DNA of 64,000 nucleotides from Leguminivora glycinivorella (Eukaryota; Arthropoda; Insecta; Lepidoptera; Tortricidae): positions 21,586,695 to 21,650,694 of the forward strand of contig NC_062982.1 in the NCBI RefSeq assembly GCF_023078275.1, read 5' to 3'. Below are positions 37,697-48,544 of the stretch, piece by piece; within the stretch, counting starts at the first letter, position 1; every line of letters begins with the position of its first letter. Both the position numbers and the translations under genes were made by a program. Below the pieces are notes generated by a model. That model had not been told where the DNA came from and made no database searches. It worked only from the letters and a program-made list of their open reading frames with translations.

Positions 37697-39005
37697 ATGT
37701 ATGGACGCGGGTTTATCGTCCCATAGAAAATTTGAATTTCGCGCGTTTTTATACTCTCATAATTTGCTTGACCGTCTACCTACCAAAATTCATTCAGGCA
37801 GGTTAGGTACTGCACTTACATTTACATACTCACATGAAATTCGACACGCGTATAATATTGAGAATCTGTTATAGACCGACATGTCGGAAAACTGTGTAAT
37901 TCTGACAATAATAATTAAATAACCTTTTTTGCGTCGATAAATAATAAATAAATAATAAATTTAATGTATGATAGGAAACTTGGACTAATTTGCGATATTG
38001 TCACGTCTGCTTTTGTTGCATTTTTTACTCTTTGGTTTCAACAAAACATGGCCGCCGCAACATGGCGCTTCGGCATGAGTTTATATTGATACATTTTTTA
38101 AAAAGTAAGCGTGTTTAAACAAAAATGCAGTAAACCTACGTATGAAAAGTCACTCCTTGGCTTTTGTTAGATTTTCCTGAGCAGTTTGTACAGTACCTCA
38201 CTACACATGACGGCATTATTTAGACGAAATATTTTTCATTGCGATACGTCAATCTACCACAGCCGTTCGGCACAGACTAAGCGCGTTTGTGCCGATCGGC
38301 TCTAAGTGTTGTTACACAAAATCAAGTTGAGGTGCCCTCTCTAGTTAACATAATTACTCAAAGTTTGAAATTAGCGTAAAATTAAAGTTGCACATTAATA
38401 TCCGGGCAAAAAGAGGGCTGTTCTCAAGTTTTATTGGTGGTGTTTGTCAAGATTGTGTTGTCAAAATTTATTGTGGGTGTAGTAGGTACTTCTCTACTAC
38501 AATTTGATAGTCTAACACTTTATCAACAACTCCCGGTAAAGAGTAAGCTTTATAGACCCCCATTAATAGGACTTAGACACTTGAATTCTAGGCAATTAAA
38601 CCTAGGTCTTGAACCCTAGAATGTACTCGATCACCGGATAATGACCTTGAGTTTATATGTCAGGCGCAGACGTGGAAGTTTATGGACAAGACGTCTATAA
38701 GATCAAACAAGAGGCACCATCAAATAAGATGATTAATGGTGCAAACGAAGGTCTTAGATCTTTTGTAGCTCGGTCGTATTTCAAATGTTTTTCTCAGCTG
38801 TCCATCACAGATGTCAGCTGAAACATCACAGATGCGTTTTTTGCCAGGTGAGGTTGCTGTAAGAGGAAGCGTCAGCATTAACTATGCGAACGTCGAAGAA
38901 CGCTTTCCTTGCAGGATCCAAACACTGTTCAATAACAGATCGCCTATAAAGGCTGGCTGTGTACAAGTAGCATTTAATTTTGCATCATGCATTAAGGGTT
39001 CTACT
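37697..39005. other. Unassigned stretch
   Basis: No coding signal or repeat copy found. Several short open frames have no recognisable motif. Confidence 0.4.
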
Positions 39006-39129
39006 GTACCAGTATTCCATCCCTTCGGTTATCTCCACTTAAAAATTCACGTCATTTCGTCTCTCCGTTTTGCCGTGAAAGACGGACAAACAAACAGACA
39101 CACACTTTCCCAATATTAAGTAGGTATGG
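39006..39129 (+). mobile_element. RTE-like LINE 3' tail, uninterrupted copy
   Basis: GTACCAGTATTCCATCCCTT, CGGTTATCTCCACTTAAAAA, TTTTGCCGTGAAAGACGGAC, AAACAAACAGACACACACTT, ending near GGTATGGAT. It is the reference for the interrupted copy at 1150-1404. Confidence 0.65.
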
Positions 39130-39270
39130 ATACTTCAAAACTTTTTTTTATATTGTTTTGTGTCCCACTTCTGGGCAACTCATCACGATTTGCATATTGC
39201 TCCCACTAGTCTCAGCGATATACGTCGAGCTCCACGAAACGTAGTTTTTTCTCTACGACCCATTTTCGCT

Positions 39271-39525
39271 ACATACATACATACATACACACATATAATG
39301 ACGCCCGCATCCCATAAAGGGGTAAGCTACTACTCAAGTTTCAATGCCACTCTTGGCAAAAAGGGGTTGAAAGAAATCCAAATTGTGACATTGCAGTGAC
39401 AGGTTGCCAGCCTCTCGCCTACGCCATAATTTAACCCACATCCCACAGTCGACTTCTATGACACTCACGGGAAGAAAGGGGGTGGTGAAATTCTTACCCT
39501 TCACCACACGGTCAAATAACAAAAC
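39271..39525 (+). repeat. Repeat family D, fullest copy
   Basis: (TACA)n, CATCCCATAAAGGGGTAAGC, TCAAGTTTCAATGCCACTCT, GACATTGCAGTGACAGGTTG, CCAGCCTCTCGCCTACGCCA, CAGTCGACTTCTATGACACT and CTTACCCTTCACCACACGGT. I recognise it as frequent in Lepidoptera. Non-coding. Confidence 0.7.
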
Positions 39526-39747
39526 TTAAACTTGTAAAACGAGCAAATAAAACATTCAAAAACTGCTCCAAATGCATGCAAAGTATACTTAGTTCGTATT
39601 TTCATTCATAATTAAACTGTTTTAAAGAAATTTTGCCTTGCATCTACCTCTTGCTGGAGAGGTGGAGATTTAATAAAATCTCAGATATTAGCATTTTAAA
39701 TCAGTTCCCTGGGGCGTTGTTCGGTAGTTAATAGTTATTTGTTATAC

Positions 39748-40160
39748 AAGGGGGCAAAGTTGTATTTTAACACCGAGTGTGGAATTGAAAAAAAAAGTGA
39801 AAGGATTCTATAGTTGAACCACGAGCGAAGCGAGTGGTTCGAGAATAGAATCCTGAACTTGCGAGTTTTTTAACACACGAGAAGTAAATTACATTTGCAC
39901 CCGAGTGTAACACAAAACTTTTCCCCTCACTATAGCGAGGAAACTACAACGCAAAAAATGCGTTTATCACTGCTTCCAGTAGTTCCACAGGTGGTAAATC
40001 ATCTTTTTTACTAGATTCACCTACTTTTATCAATTTTAAAGAAGTTAATTTGACTTTATTCAAGGTCAAATTACTTTACCCACTAGTGGATAAAATGCGT
40101 TTTTACCCGCTGGTATTAAAGGACAAAACACGTGTTTCCGAGCTAGTGAGGGGAAAAATA
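39748..40160. repeat. Repeat with GAGCGAAGCGAG hairpin
   Basis: AGGATTCTATAGTTGAACCA, CGAGCGAAGCGAG, TGGTTCGAGAATAGAATCCT folds into a stem (39808-39860). Paired outer words are TAACACCGAGTGTG / ACACCCGAGTGTAACAC and GGGGAAAAAT / TTTTCCCC. About 410 bp, no ORF. The GAGCGAAGCGAG word recurs, complemented, at about 42789. Confidence 0.6.
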
Positions 40161-40639
40161 TTATACCAATTTCATTCAAATTAAACGGGATCGCATAACC
40201 TCTGTGTGCTATCGTGGTGCTACCTAAAAAGTATGTGATATAATCTATGTGAAAGCGATATTGGTTTTAAAATGAATTTGTAGGAAACACAGAGTTTCCA
40301 ATACAAACTGGCCGCTTCTTTAAGATACAAATATATAAGTTTCACAGTCAGAAAATCGATTATGTTTCATGGAAATGTAATATGTATTTATATTTATTTA
40401 TTTAATCACCTGAAGTAAAACTATGTTTTTAACTAATCTAACCTATAAATTGTGAAAGTCCACTGCAAAATTGAGTAAAGAATAAAATCCATACAAAGGT
40501 AAACGCAGCACGATTTGACGCCTTCCGCACCCTTTACGAAATATTTCCGATAAAACGGATACACACATCTATTCTGTATGGAAGTGGCTATTTACAATTA
40601 TGACTTGGAACTCCGGTTCCCGTTTAAGAAGTTTAACAC

Positions 40640-40805
40640 TCTTACGGTAGATGTCGCTCCGGGTCCCATTGACTTTAGTGGTGGAAAATTTCGCAGGCTT
40701 GGTTGAAGTCTTAGTGGCTCAGTTGGCAGAGCGCTGGAGTATCAATCCAGAGGCCGTGAGGTCAAGTCTCATCCAAGGCAGATATTTTCCACTTTTAAAT
40801 TTAAT
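40640..40805 (+). mobile_element. tRNA-like SINE (family 4)
   Basis: GTAGATGTCGCTCCGGGTCC, TTGACTTTAGTGGTGGAAAA, then a tRNA-like block GTGGCTCAGTTGGCAGAGCG, CTGGAGTATCAATCCAGAGG, with a degraded box B GGTCAAGTCTC, then CCAAGGCAGATATTTTCCAC. The CTGGA/TCCAG anticodon-type stem is kept, but the flanks continue as repeat sequence, so it is not a tRNA gene. Confidence 0.6.
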
Positions 40806-40809
40806 GTTA

Positions 40810-41034
40810 ATATTTTCGGAAATAATCGCTCTAAAGTAAAAAAAAAGTGTGCCCCCCGCCCCTTTACCTTTTATCCATAACTTTAAAAAATATGAAAAAA
40901 ATCTCACAAGTAGAACTTTATAAAGACTTTCTAGAAAAAATATTTTGAACTTGATGGGTTGAACAGTTTTGAAGAAAAAATGTAAGAAACTACGGAACGC
41001 TACACTGAGCGGGGCCCGACACGCTCTTGGCCGG
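40810..41034 (-). repeat. GGAACCC repeat, partial copy joined head-to-tail
   Basis: Carries only the CCGGCC-side half. On the minus strand it starts AAAAACCGGCCAAGAGCGTG right after the CCCTAAAAA end of the complete copy, and it breaks off at GAAAATATTAACATT, next to the SINE. More diverged than the complete copy (CTTGATGGGTTGAACAG). Confidence 0.75.
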
Positions 41035-41612
41035 TTTTTAGGGTTCCGTAGTCAACTAGGAACCCTTATAGTTTCGCCATGTCTGTCTGTCCGTCCGTCC
41101 GTCCGTCCGTCCGTCCGTCCGTCCGTCCGTCCGTCCGTCCGCGGATAATCTCAGTAACCGTTAGCACTAGAAAGCTGAAATTTGGTACCAATATGTATAT
41201 CAATCACGCCAACAAAGTGCAAAAATAAAAAATGGAAAAAAATGTTTTATTAGGGTACCCCCCTTACATGTAAAGTGGGGGCTGATATTTTTTTTCATTT
41301 CAATCCCAACGTGTGATATATCGTTGGATAGGTATTTAAAAATGAATAAGGGTTTACTAAGATCGTTTTTTGATAATATTAATATTTTCTGAAATAATCG
41401 CTCCTAAAGGAAAAAAAAGTGCGTCCCCCCCCTCTAACTTTTGAACCATATGTTTAAAAAATATGAAAAAAATCACAAAAGTAGAACTTTATAAAGACTT
41501 TCTAGGAAAATTGTTTTGAACTTCATAGGTTTAGAAGTTTTTGAGAAAAATACGGAAAACTACGGAACCCTACACTGAGCGTGGCCCGACACGCTCTTGG
41601 CCGGTTTTTTTA
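41035..41612 (-). repeat. GGAACCC repeat, complete copy 2
   Basis: Inverted relative to 18359-18903 with all landmarks in order (hairpin end, GCGGATAATCTCAGTAACCG, TTGGTACCAATATGTATATC, TTACATGTAAAGTGGGGG, CTCTAACTTTTGAACCATAT, GCCCGACACGCTCTTGGCCG). The (GTCC)n tract at 41085-41141 is longer than in copy 1. Confidence 0.8.
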
Positions 41613-41619
41613 ATGATAT

Positions 41620-41815
41620 TGGAGGCATATAGCTGCCTCTGAATATGACAGTGCCTAAGCACGCTAGTAAAATATATGAGCTAATTATCGGCTATAAAAA
41701 ACGAACGAAAGATAATTCAGTGTAAATAAAAGAGACACGGCGGTGGTGAGCTATCAATATCGCCGTGTCTCTTTTGTTTGCACGGGAGTGCTTATCTTTT
41801 GTTCGTTTTTATATT
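41620..41815. mobile_element. Degraded copy of the GGCACTGGTCCCACC MITE
   Basis: Shares CGGCTATAAAAAACGAACGA, AGATAAT, GTAAATAAAAGAGACACGGC, GGTGAGCTATCAATATCGCC, GTGTCTCTTTTGTTTGCACG, GGAGTGCTTATCTTTTGTTC with the complete copy at 58763-58993. The left end is eroded and the right end is lost. Confidence 0.7.
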
Positions 41816-42063
41816 TAAAATAAAAATAGTACATTGTGCAACAAGGGGAGGAATTTGAATATCACTAACGAGAGTAAGTTAAATCGCAAAGGCTTGCCGG
41901 AGCGATTTAAAGACTCGACTTAGTAATATTCATACTCCCCGAGTTACACACAATGTTTTTCATCACACACGCAATGTTACAAGAAATTTCATTATTCCCT
42001 TGGGAGAACGATTTTTCTATAACTCAAGCTCCGCCTGCGTGCAAAAGCAGTGTGATGAAAACA
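41816..42063. repeat. Imperfect palindromic repeat
   Basis: GTACATTGTGCAACAAGGGG, AGGAATTTGAATAT is echoed inverted by ATATTCATACTCCCCGAGTT and ACACACAATG (41928-41956), and GAGCGATTTAAAGACTCG mirrors CGAGAGTAAGTTAAATCGC. Further right GTGTGATGAAAA mirrors TTTTTCATCACAC. No ORF. Confidence 0.5.
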
Positions 42064-43004
42064 TATTTAAAAAAGGCACGTATTTAACCGGGCGACTAAA
42101 TAACCATAGAAATGAGTATCAAAAATAATAGTTTGGCGACTAAAATGGGGCCTCAAATTATTTCAATATGAGGTAGCATTTTAATGTCATTACGGCTACG
42201 GTTTATTCAAACGCGAGTACCAACTATTTATTTGGCAACTGAATTAATATATTGGAAACAATTTAAGAGATACAGTTTAATAGGAAAACGGCTGTCTATT
42301 AATATAAAATATACAGTTCGTTTAAAATATTTATATAGCAAATTAATATAAAAAGTACATTTAAAATTTATACATCGGCACTCATGCAAAATATAATGGT
42401 CGACAAAATATTATACTTATGGGTAAGAAATTAGATGTTTGGGAGTGCAGGCAACTTCGTCTCTATACAATGAATTTAACTTTTCATGACGTTTACTCTA
42501 TCGAATCTAAGGCCGGCCTTACGCAGTCTTAACATCACTCTGAAAGATTCATTTTTTTGGCAGGAAAACCTTACTCAGAATATGCTTTGGCATAAATCGT
42601 TCCGCAGATTTTATCGAGTCTTATGCTGGCATAATGTTAATGAGCAAACTAATCTTCTAAATTAAGAGTACTTCCGTAGATTTTTGTTTGAATAACATTT
42701 AGGCGGTAAAAAGTTGTCCATATTCTTCCTATTTCTGTTATAATAGCGAGTCATGTGTGTTGGGGATGCAAGATACCTAACACTCCTCCTCGCTTCGCTC
42801 GTCGTCGTACCTAACGGTGCATCTGGGTCTGTATTTCATTTCCTCTTTGCTAACGTTGTTTTGTTCACACAAAGTACCTAAGAATTATGCCATAGCAAAT
42901 TTGGTAGGACTTATATTCTACTAAAAAAATAACCTAACCCTAACCCACTTTTCTGCTAGCAGAAAATAATTCTGCTCTTGTAATATTATAGTATACGATT
43001 ATCA

Positions 43005-43165
43005 TGGTATTTTTTTTAAATACCACGTCGGTGGCAAACAAGCATACGATCGGCCTGATGGAAAGTGGTCACCGTAACCTATGGACGCCTGCAACCTGCA
43101 ACTCAAGGGGTATCATATGTGCGTTACCCACCCATTAGAAGCTATATTTACAGTATACACTCCTA
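43005..43165 (-). mobile_element. Repeat family J (TACTACGTCGGTGGCAAAC), copy 1
   Basis: A T tract, then AAATACCACGTCGGTGGCAA, ACAAGCATACGATCGGCCTG, ATGGAAAGTGGTCACCGTAA, GGACGCCTGCAACCTGCAAC, ACCCATTAGAAGC. The T tract implies a minus-strand element with an A tail. Copies also at 46766-47215 and 51225-51475. Confidence 0.7.
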
Positions 43166-43264
43166 TTTGCTGTGTACTTATTATAATATGATTTGGTACG
43201 CGTTACCTTATAGATATATTTAAATACATACTACTCGTGGTTTGCGGGTCGCAAATACGATGTT

Positions 43265-43445
43265 TGAATAGAATAGAATAAACATTTATTCGTGAACACA
43301 AGCAAGACAAAATACACATAATAACAACAAGACAGAAAGGAATGAAGTGCCACGAAATGGCCTCATCTCAGCGTGTTGCTGGTGACTTCCAGCGCTGATC
43401 TTCCGATGAGACCATCGGTACGTAGCAACCTTCAACCTGTTTTCA
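43265..43445 (-). mobile_element. 3' end of the 19-kb LINE family
   Basis: The minus strand ends GAATAAATGTTTATTCTATT CTATTCAAAC, with the same (TTCTA)-type tail. CAGCGCTGATCTTCC corresponds to CAGCGCTGGTCTTCC in the 3' UTR of the LINE at 19.39 kb. Confidence 0.65.
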
Positions 43446-43850
43446 TAAAGAAACGATTTTATATGTGTTTTAAAAAAAAACCTACTTAATTCCCATTATT
43501 TTTTTTAGTTGCCTCCGCAATTTAAATACTACTTTAAACGATGAGCCAAGTATAATTATTTAGGTGCTAACATCTAGATGACTACAAATATTAAAAATCT
43601 TACGCTTTACAATACTAGGTGCCAATTACTATTTTAGTCGCCAAAGTATTGTTTAATGTTCCTCGGCAATATTTTTGTCGCTTGAAATTTGCTGTCGTTT
43701 TTTCAATAATAATGATGCTTAATATTTGAGGCTCATATATTTTTTTTGTCGCCACAATATTAAAACACAGCCAAATTATATTATTGTATGCCCGACTTAA
43801 CTTCCCGTTTAATATTTTAGTTGCCCGGTTAATTATATGCCTTTAAAAAA

Positions 43851-45757
43851 TACTTCCTTTTTTGCCATATCCAGCAGCTCAAGCCACATATGTAACCGAC
43901 ATTCACTGGTCCGAACCATTTGACGGCCAAAGCCGTTCCTGTCCATTTGGCCGTCTCGCCCACTTAGCTCAACTGATACTTACCAAATGTACGATATAAT
44001 TTGACATACATAACTAAAAATTGATATACAACATTTTTACCTTGTTTAATAGTGTACTGGTCTAAAAATACAGATTTCCATTGACCGGACTGGTCTTTAA
44101 AACCCAAGGTTGGATTTAAAACTAGCACCATCAATATGTTTCATGTTTTAAGTACTCTGTTTCACTACTCGTACACAAAACCACGGCAAATCGTTCATAA
44201 CCTTTATTTCAATGATTATTATTAATTAAAAATTACAAAGTCATCGTCATTGGATATTAATAATTTCTGCTATGAATCTTTAGCACACACTTCGCGTAAT
44301 TTCTATGAGTGCTATTGGCAGGGTGCAAAGCGGGTGGAGGGGGTAGCTAAAACGATCACAGCGCTCACTACGGCCAAAATTGACATCTTAGTCGCTGACT
44401 TACGCTGTCAAATCCATATTGCTGTAAACATTTTCATATCGTTTTTGAGATAAATTTAATATGGGCCTAGTAAAATTTGTTATGGTGAATTGTAATAACT
44501 CCAAGAAAAATATCGACTAAATTTTAGCTATTTCCAAGCCCGTGGTGGTAACGAAACCACCGTTTAAGGAATAGTTGCCGTAAGAAGAAAAGTGTCGTCC
44601 AACCTCTGAAGTTTTACTTAAAAGTGCGTAATCTTTTGATACAAGTATCGAATTGAATTTACGGTGAATTTATAGTGCAAATTTTATTGGAGGTAGAAAA
44701 GCCGATGTGGAAGCCAATCCCAGTTATGTTCCAAAATCATTTTATTTGTTTCCGTAAGTGTGCTCATGTGTACAAATCGAAACGGATTGACGAAAATGCG
44801 TAAATATCGACGTTTCAATCGGACGAAGGAGCACGAGAACAATAAAAGCAGAAGTAGTCCATCCGCTGAAGGCTTATCACATTTTAAATAAAATTCCTGA
44901 GAACTTATTTCATCGCATTGATGTTTACATATTTGATGTGATATCTAGCTGCTAAACCTCCAATATTTTCAAGTAAATGAAACAACTTTTTGTAATGTAT
45001 ACTATAATTAAAAGTTATTATAGCTAGTTTGTTTTTATTTTACAATAAACCCTGTACCCTGTAAATGATATTTATAATACCTATAGTTAGCCTATGAAAA
45101 TGACATAGCATAGCAGTGAACTGATCAACAATTTCAAAAACCAATGATTTATTTTATACTTTATTGCACATAGGTACAAATGGTGGAAAAAAGTCTTCAA
45201 TCTATAGAAAATGCCCAGCTAGCACCAATTTCGTGTCTTTATTCATCGTCTTAGGTTGGAAAATGATTTCGTGAGCGATGGCTAGAAACCCAGTTTTAGT
45301 CACCAGTTTGTTAATTTCTCACTGAAAACAACAATTTTAATGTTATTGGCGATAATGTTGTAACCACCATCGTCCAAAATTGTCTAATATAGTAAAATAA
45401 CACAAGATTTCATTAATTTTTTCACAATTTTTACTTACTTCTCGCTTAACAGCGGCGACAATATTGTCCATAATGGTCACCTGTCACGTGGCGTGTCGTC
45501 GCGCACGTTCCCAATATCACTTAGAATGTATCCATCTCAATTAAAAAACTCTACCCAAAAAATTCCGTCCCCCTAAACAGATTGGCCCCACTGAAACAAT
45601 ACTGAAAAGCAGAGGTCCCGCGGTCCGTCAAAGAAGACTTGGACATAATTTACATACCTTTGTGTGCGGCTGTTCCTCTCAGGAATTAAAAGCTAGATGT
45701 CTATTCGACAGTTTAAAATTGGAATAAAATTTTTATTGATTATTTATCGCTTTTGTT
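43851..45757. other. Unassigned stretch
   Basis: About 1.9 kb without recognised coding sequence or repeat copies. Short frames (for example 44250-44453) have no motif. Possibly old host intergenic DNA. Confidence 0.4.
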
Positions 45758-46136
45758 TTGAGATGTTTTGAGATGTGGTGCTGGCGAAGACTGCTACGTA
45801 TACCTTGGACAGCAAGAAGAACTAACATCTCTATTTTGGAAGAACTTAATATCACCACACGCCTCTCCAAAATATGTCAGGAGCGAACCCTTAGATTTTT
45901 CGGTCACATCATGAGATCACCAATGCATAATATGGATAAGTGTATCCTCTTGGGGCGAATGAATGGTAAACGCGCTTGAGGTGGGGCTCGTAAGAGGTGG
46001 TCAAACTGTGTGAAGTAGTCGACTGGCGGCAGCCTATACCATGCAGTCCACATGGCTTATGACCGCGTTCAATGGAGACACGCTATTTGTGGTCGCGATT
46101 CTCAGCATTGAGGGAACGAGGAAGAAGAAGAAGATT
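45758..46136 (+). pseudogene. RTE-like LINE C-terminal fragment
   Basis: The reading frame from about 45762 gives EMWCWRRLLRIPWTARRTN, ILEELNITTRLSKICQERTL, RFFGHIMRS, a layout typical of the C-terminus after the RT thumb in RTE-like LINEs. After GKRA it meets a TGA (45977-45979); the remaining family text (RKRWSN, DRVQWRH) continues with further stops to a GAGGAAGAAGAAGAAG end at 46117-46133. 5'-truncated and dead. The GAA-rich end also fits the RTE fragment at 51.6 kb, but the two sequences belong to different families. Confidence 0.7.
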
Positions 46137-46264
46137 TTTATCGATAGGTATTTTTATAATACTACTGTTAGCTCGTTGAGCTTACTGTTGTCGTTGTATG
46201 CGTGCGTGATGACCTGATGGTGATGACCGACTCGCTGGTCGTTCGCATGCAGCATGGATGCGTG

Positions 46265-46735
46265 TGTGGGCCATTTTTTTCAAAGTTCCTTCCCTTCAAC
46301 CCCTACTTCTTTGGGATTTGGAAATTTTTATGTGGTTTTCATTCAGAATTGCGAGCTTTTTCAATCATTTCAAATTGGTCTATTATAGCGGGACAACGGT
46401 GAGCGGCAGCCATACGTGCGAATGAAAAGTCCCATCGCTGTCTCTCGCTCCAATGTATGGCCCCCGCTCACCGCTGTCGCGATTAGATCAATGTTGTGGC
46501 TGAGCCGCAATAGGAGAAAAGTGTCCCAAGGTTTTTTCCTCATTCCGTTACCATTTTTTCATACATTTTGTATGGCGGTAACGGAATGGAGGGTTTGAAA
46601 ATGTATGGAAGTCTTGGGACATTTTTTCTCCTATCGGGATCGAAAAACCTCGCGATTCTGAGTATCAATCGCGTAAAAAATACCCACGTTACAGAAAAAA
46701 TGGGGTGGACAACATAAAAAAAATGATACACTAAG
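46265..46735. mobile_element. Palindromic element family H, copy 4, containing a nested MITE
   Basis: Outer arms GGGCCATTTTTTTCAAAGTT and, at the right, the complement of ATGGGGTGGACAACATAAAA; inner arms CAGAATTGCGAGCTTTTTCA and AACCTCGCGATTCTGAG; CCATACATTTT / CATACATTTTGTATGGCGGT in the middle. The left arm is split by the CGGCCCAGCC-family MITE at 46393-46512. Confidence 0.7.
46393..46512. mobile_element. GC-rich MITE copy nested in family H
   Basis: AACGGTGAGCGGCAGCCATA, CGTGCGAATGAAAAGTCCCA, TCGCTGTCTCTCGCTCCAAT and CGCGATTAGATCAATGTTGT GGCTGAGCCG match 13442-13586 inverted. One terminal arm is truncated. Confidence 0.75.
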
Positions 46736-46765
46736 AGCGTTTATCTACAAGTGTGTGGTTTTATG

Positions 46766-47215
46766 GTTTTTTTTTTATACTACGTCGGTAGCAAGCAAGC
46801 ATATGGTCCGCCTGATGGAAAGCGGTCACCGTACCCTATGGACGCCTGCAACTCAAGGGGTGTCACATGCGCGTTGCCAACCCATTAGAAACTTGTACAC
46901 TCCCCTTTGATTTGTTAAGTACACAGCAAAAAGAAGTTTACAAGTTCTAAGGAGGGTTCGGTTGCCGACGACTCAAAAGAAAATAGACGGAATAAATTAG
47001 TTCCGTAGGTCCTTCCATCACCAGCACACCGCACCCTACTTGAGCTCTGGCAGCCTTACTCACCGGCAGGAACACAACACTATGAGTAGAGTTTAGTGCT
47101 ATTTGGCTGCGGTCTTCTGTAAGGCGGAGGTACTTCCCCAGTTGGGCTTCGAGCGAGATGATATCTGCTGTGCTGTGCCCTACCACGCAAAGCGGAATAT
47201 CATTCGCTGTGCCCT
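46766..47215 (-). mobile_element. Repeat family J, long copy 2
   Basis: A T tract, then TATACTACGTCGGTAGCAAG, ATGGTCCGCCTGATGGAAAG, CTGCAACTCAAGGGGTGTCA; continues with CCATCACCAGCACACCGCAC, CAGCCTTACTCACCGGCAGG, GTACTTCCCCAGTTGGGC and GTGCTGTGCCCTACCACG. I recognise the second half as repetitive in Lepidoptera. An A-tailed minus-strand retroposon; its frames are not protein-like. Confidence 0.6.
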
Positions 47216-47714
47216 ACCTTCTACAAAAAAGTATTCAATACAAAATATAAAATGTCCCGGCATGATCTCATTCCTTTCTATGTCTATGAGTATTTTAAAC
47301 TTTATACCATTTGGTCGCTCAAGCAGCTAATTGAGATGGTGGAGAATTTTTGGACAGTACTTATTGTCATCTCTTGACAACATTTAACATGAAAATGTTT
47401 TTGATGGGATAGTTAATTTTCCGCGGTCGCCAAAAATAGGGGTGTGTCAAGTAAAACAAAGTTGAGAATCTAAAACTCAGAATTGGCATCCTGGCTTTAT
47501 ACTTACACAATGAGATTCCAGAAAAGTTTTTAAATCGCTATCAATATTCCGTGATATTTTTAGCTTTGCATAAAAATAGCTGAAATAAAATATATCTTGC
47601 ATTTTCCCGACTTCCCTTTATTAACTATTAATACTAAATCAATACTTTCTTCGCCAGCAAATAATGTTGCGGTTAGGAAGACAGAGAAAATGTGCTTTTC
47701 ACGCTCTCCATTAT
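47216..47714. other. Unassigned stretch
   Basis: AT-rich, with no coding signal or matched repeat. Confidence 0.4.
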
Positions 47715-48540
47715 GATTTAGATTAGATTAGATTTCTTTATTTCATGATAAAAATTACACTATAAATTTGTTACATGCCAAAGTTATGTTTATCTTCTCA
47801 TCATGATCGTCGAAAATTACATTATAAATTGAAAATAATAAAATGAATATTTTCTCCCAATAAGGATCGTCATTTACAAATAGAAATACACAAAACACAA
47901 TAAAATTAAGAAATGAAATAAAATCCGAAGTCAGTGTAATCAAATGCATGCTATCACACAAATTCAATTCCATGTACTCATTTACAGAGTACAGAGGGTT
48001 ATCTAACAAAAGGTTTCTCAATTTGCGCTTAAATGCTTCGTCATATGGCTCATTCCTAAGATCGGCAGGTAAGTGTTCGTAGTAAGTAGGGCCGATGACA
48101 CGCGGGTTCTTTCTTGAAAGTGCCATGCGACGGGGGACTGTTCTCAGACGGCCTGTAGCTCGAAGCTGTTTGCCCGGACAGGCAACGCGAGCAAATTGAG
48201 ATATGTTTTTCCTAACAAATAACAGTATATCAAACATATATTGTGCGTAGTGCGTCATTATACGTTGAGAAATAAAGAGCTCTCTGCAAGGGTGCCTGTC
48301 TCTTACTCCAGCAAGTATACGTATTGCACGTTTCTGCATTATAAGGACTCTTATTGTATCTGATGAGTTTCCCCAGAGCAGCGATCCGTATGCCATGATA
48401 GAGTGGAAATGCGCAAAGTACACCTGCTTTAAGGCTTCTGCGGAGATAAGAGGCTTCAGCTTCCTCAACGCAAACGACGCACCACCCAATCGATCACAAA
48501 GATTGTCAACATGGCACTTCCAATTCAGAGTGAAACTCTA
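47715..48540 (-). pseudogene. 5'-truncated LINE ORF2 C-terminus with (TCTAA)n tail
   Basis: The minus strand is open from about 48538 (an upstream TAG lies at 48544-48542) to a stop at 47755. It begins FTLNWKCHVDNLCDRLGGAS, then FALRKLKPLISAEALKQVYF, HSIMAYGSLLWGNS, and QKRAIRILAGV, which is the post-RT thumb and connection region of Jockey/CR1-type LINEs. A conserved VIGPTYYEHLPADLRN segment follows, then a hydrophobic C-terminal stretch that is probably AT-rich drift or UTR read-through. The 3' end has a GAAATAAAGAAATC signal and a (TCTAA)n tail at 47715-47732. The RT core is missing. No stop within the retained part. Confidence 0.75.
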
Positions 48541-48544
48541 ATAC

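Larger units (their letters stand above)
42068..43850. mobile_element. Foldback-like composite FB-2
   Basis: Outer arms are inverted: TTTAAAAAAGGCA, TATTTAACCGGGCGACTAAA on the left and, complemented, TTTTTTAAAGGCA, TAATTAACCGGGCAACTAAA on the right. Inner arm text consists of loose repeats of TTTGGCGACTAAAATGG, TTTGGCAACTGAATTAATAT and, on the right, TTTTAGTCGCCAAAGTATTG, TTTTTGTCGCTTG. The core has CCTCCTCGCTTCGCTCGTCG and AACCTAACCCTAACCCACTT TTCTGCTAGCAGAA, the latter complementing the GTGGGTTAGG unit of FB-1. Two retroelement tails (43005-43160 and 43265-43445) are nested. No clear target duplication. No ORF. Confidence 0.55.
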
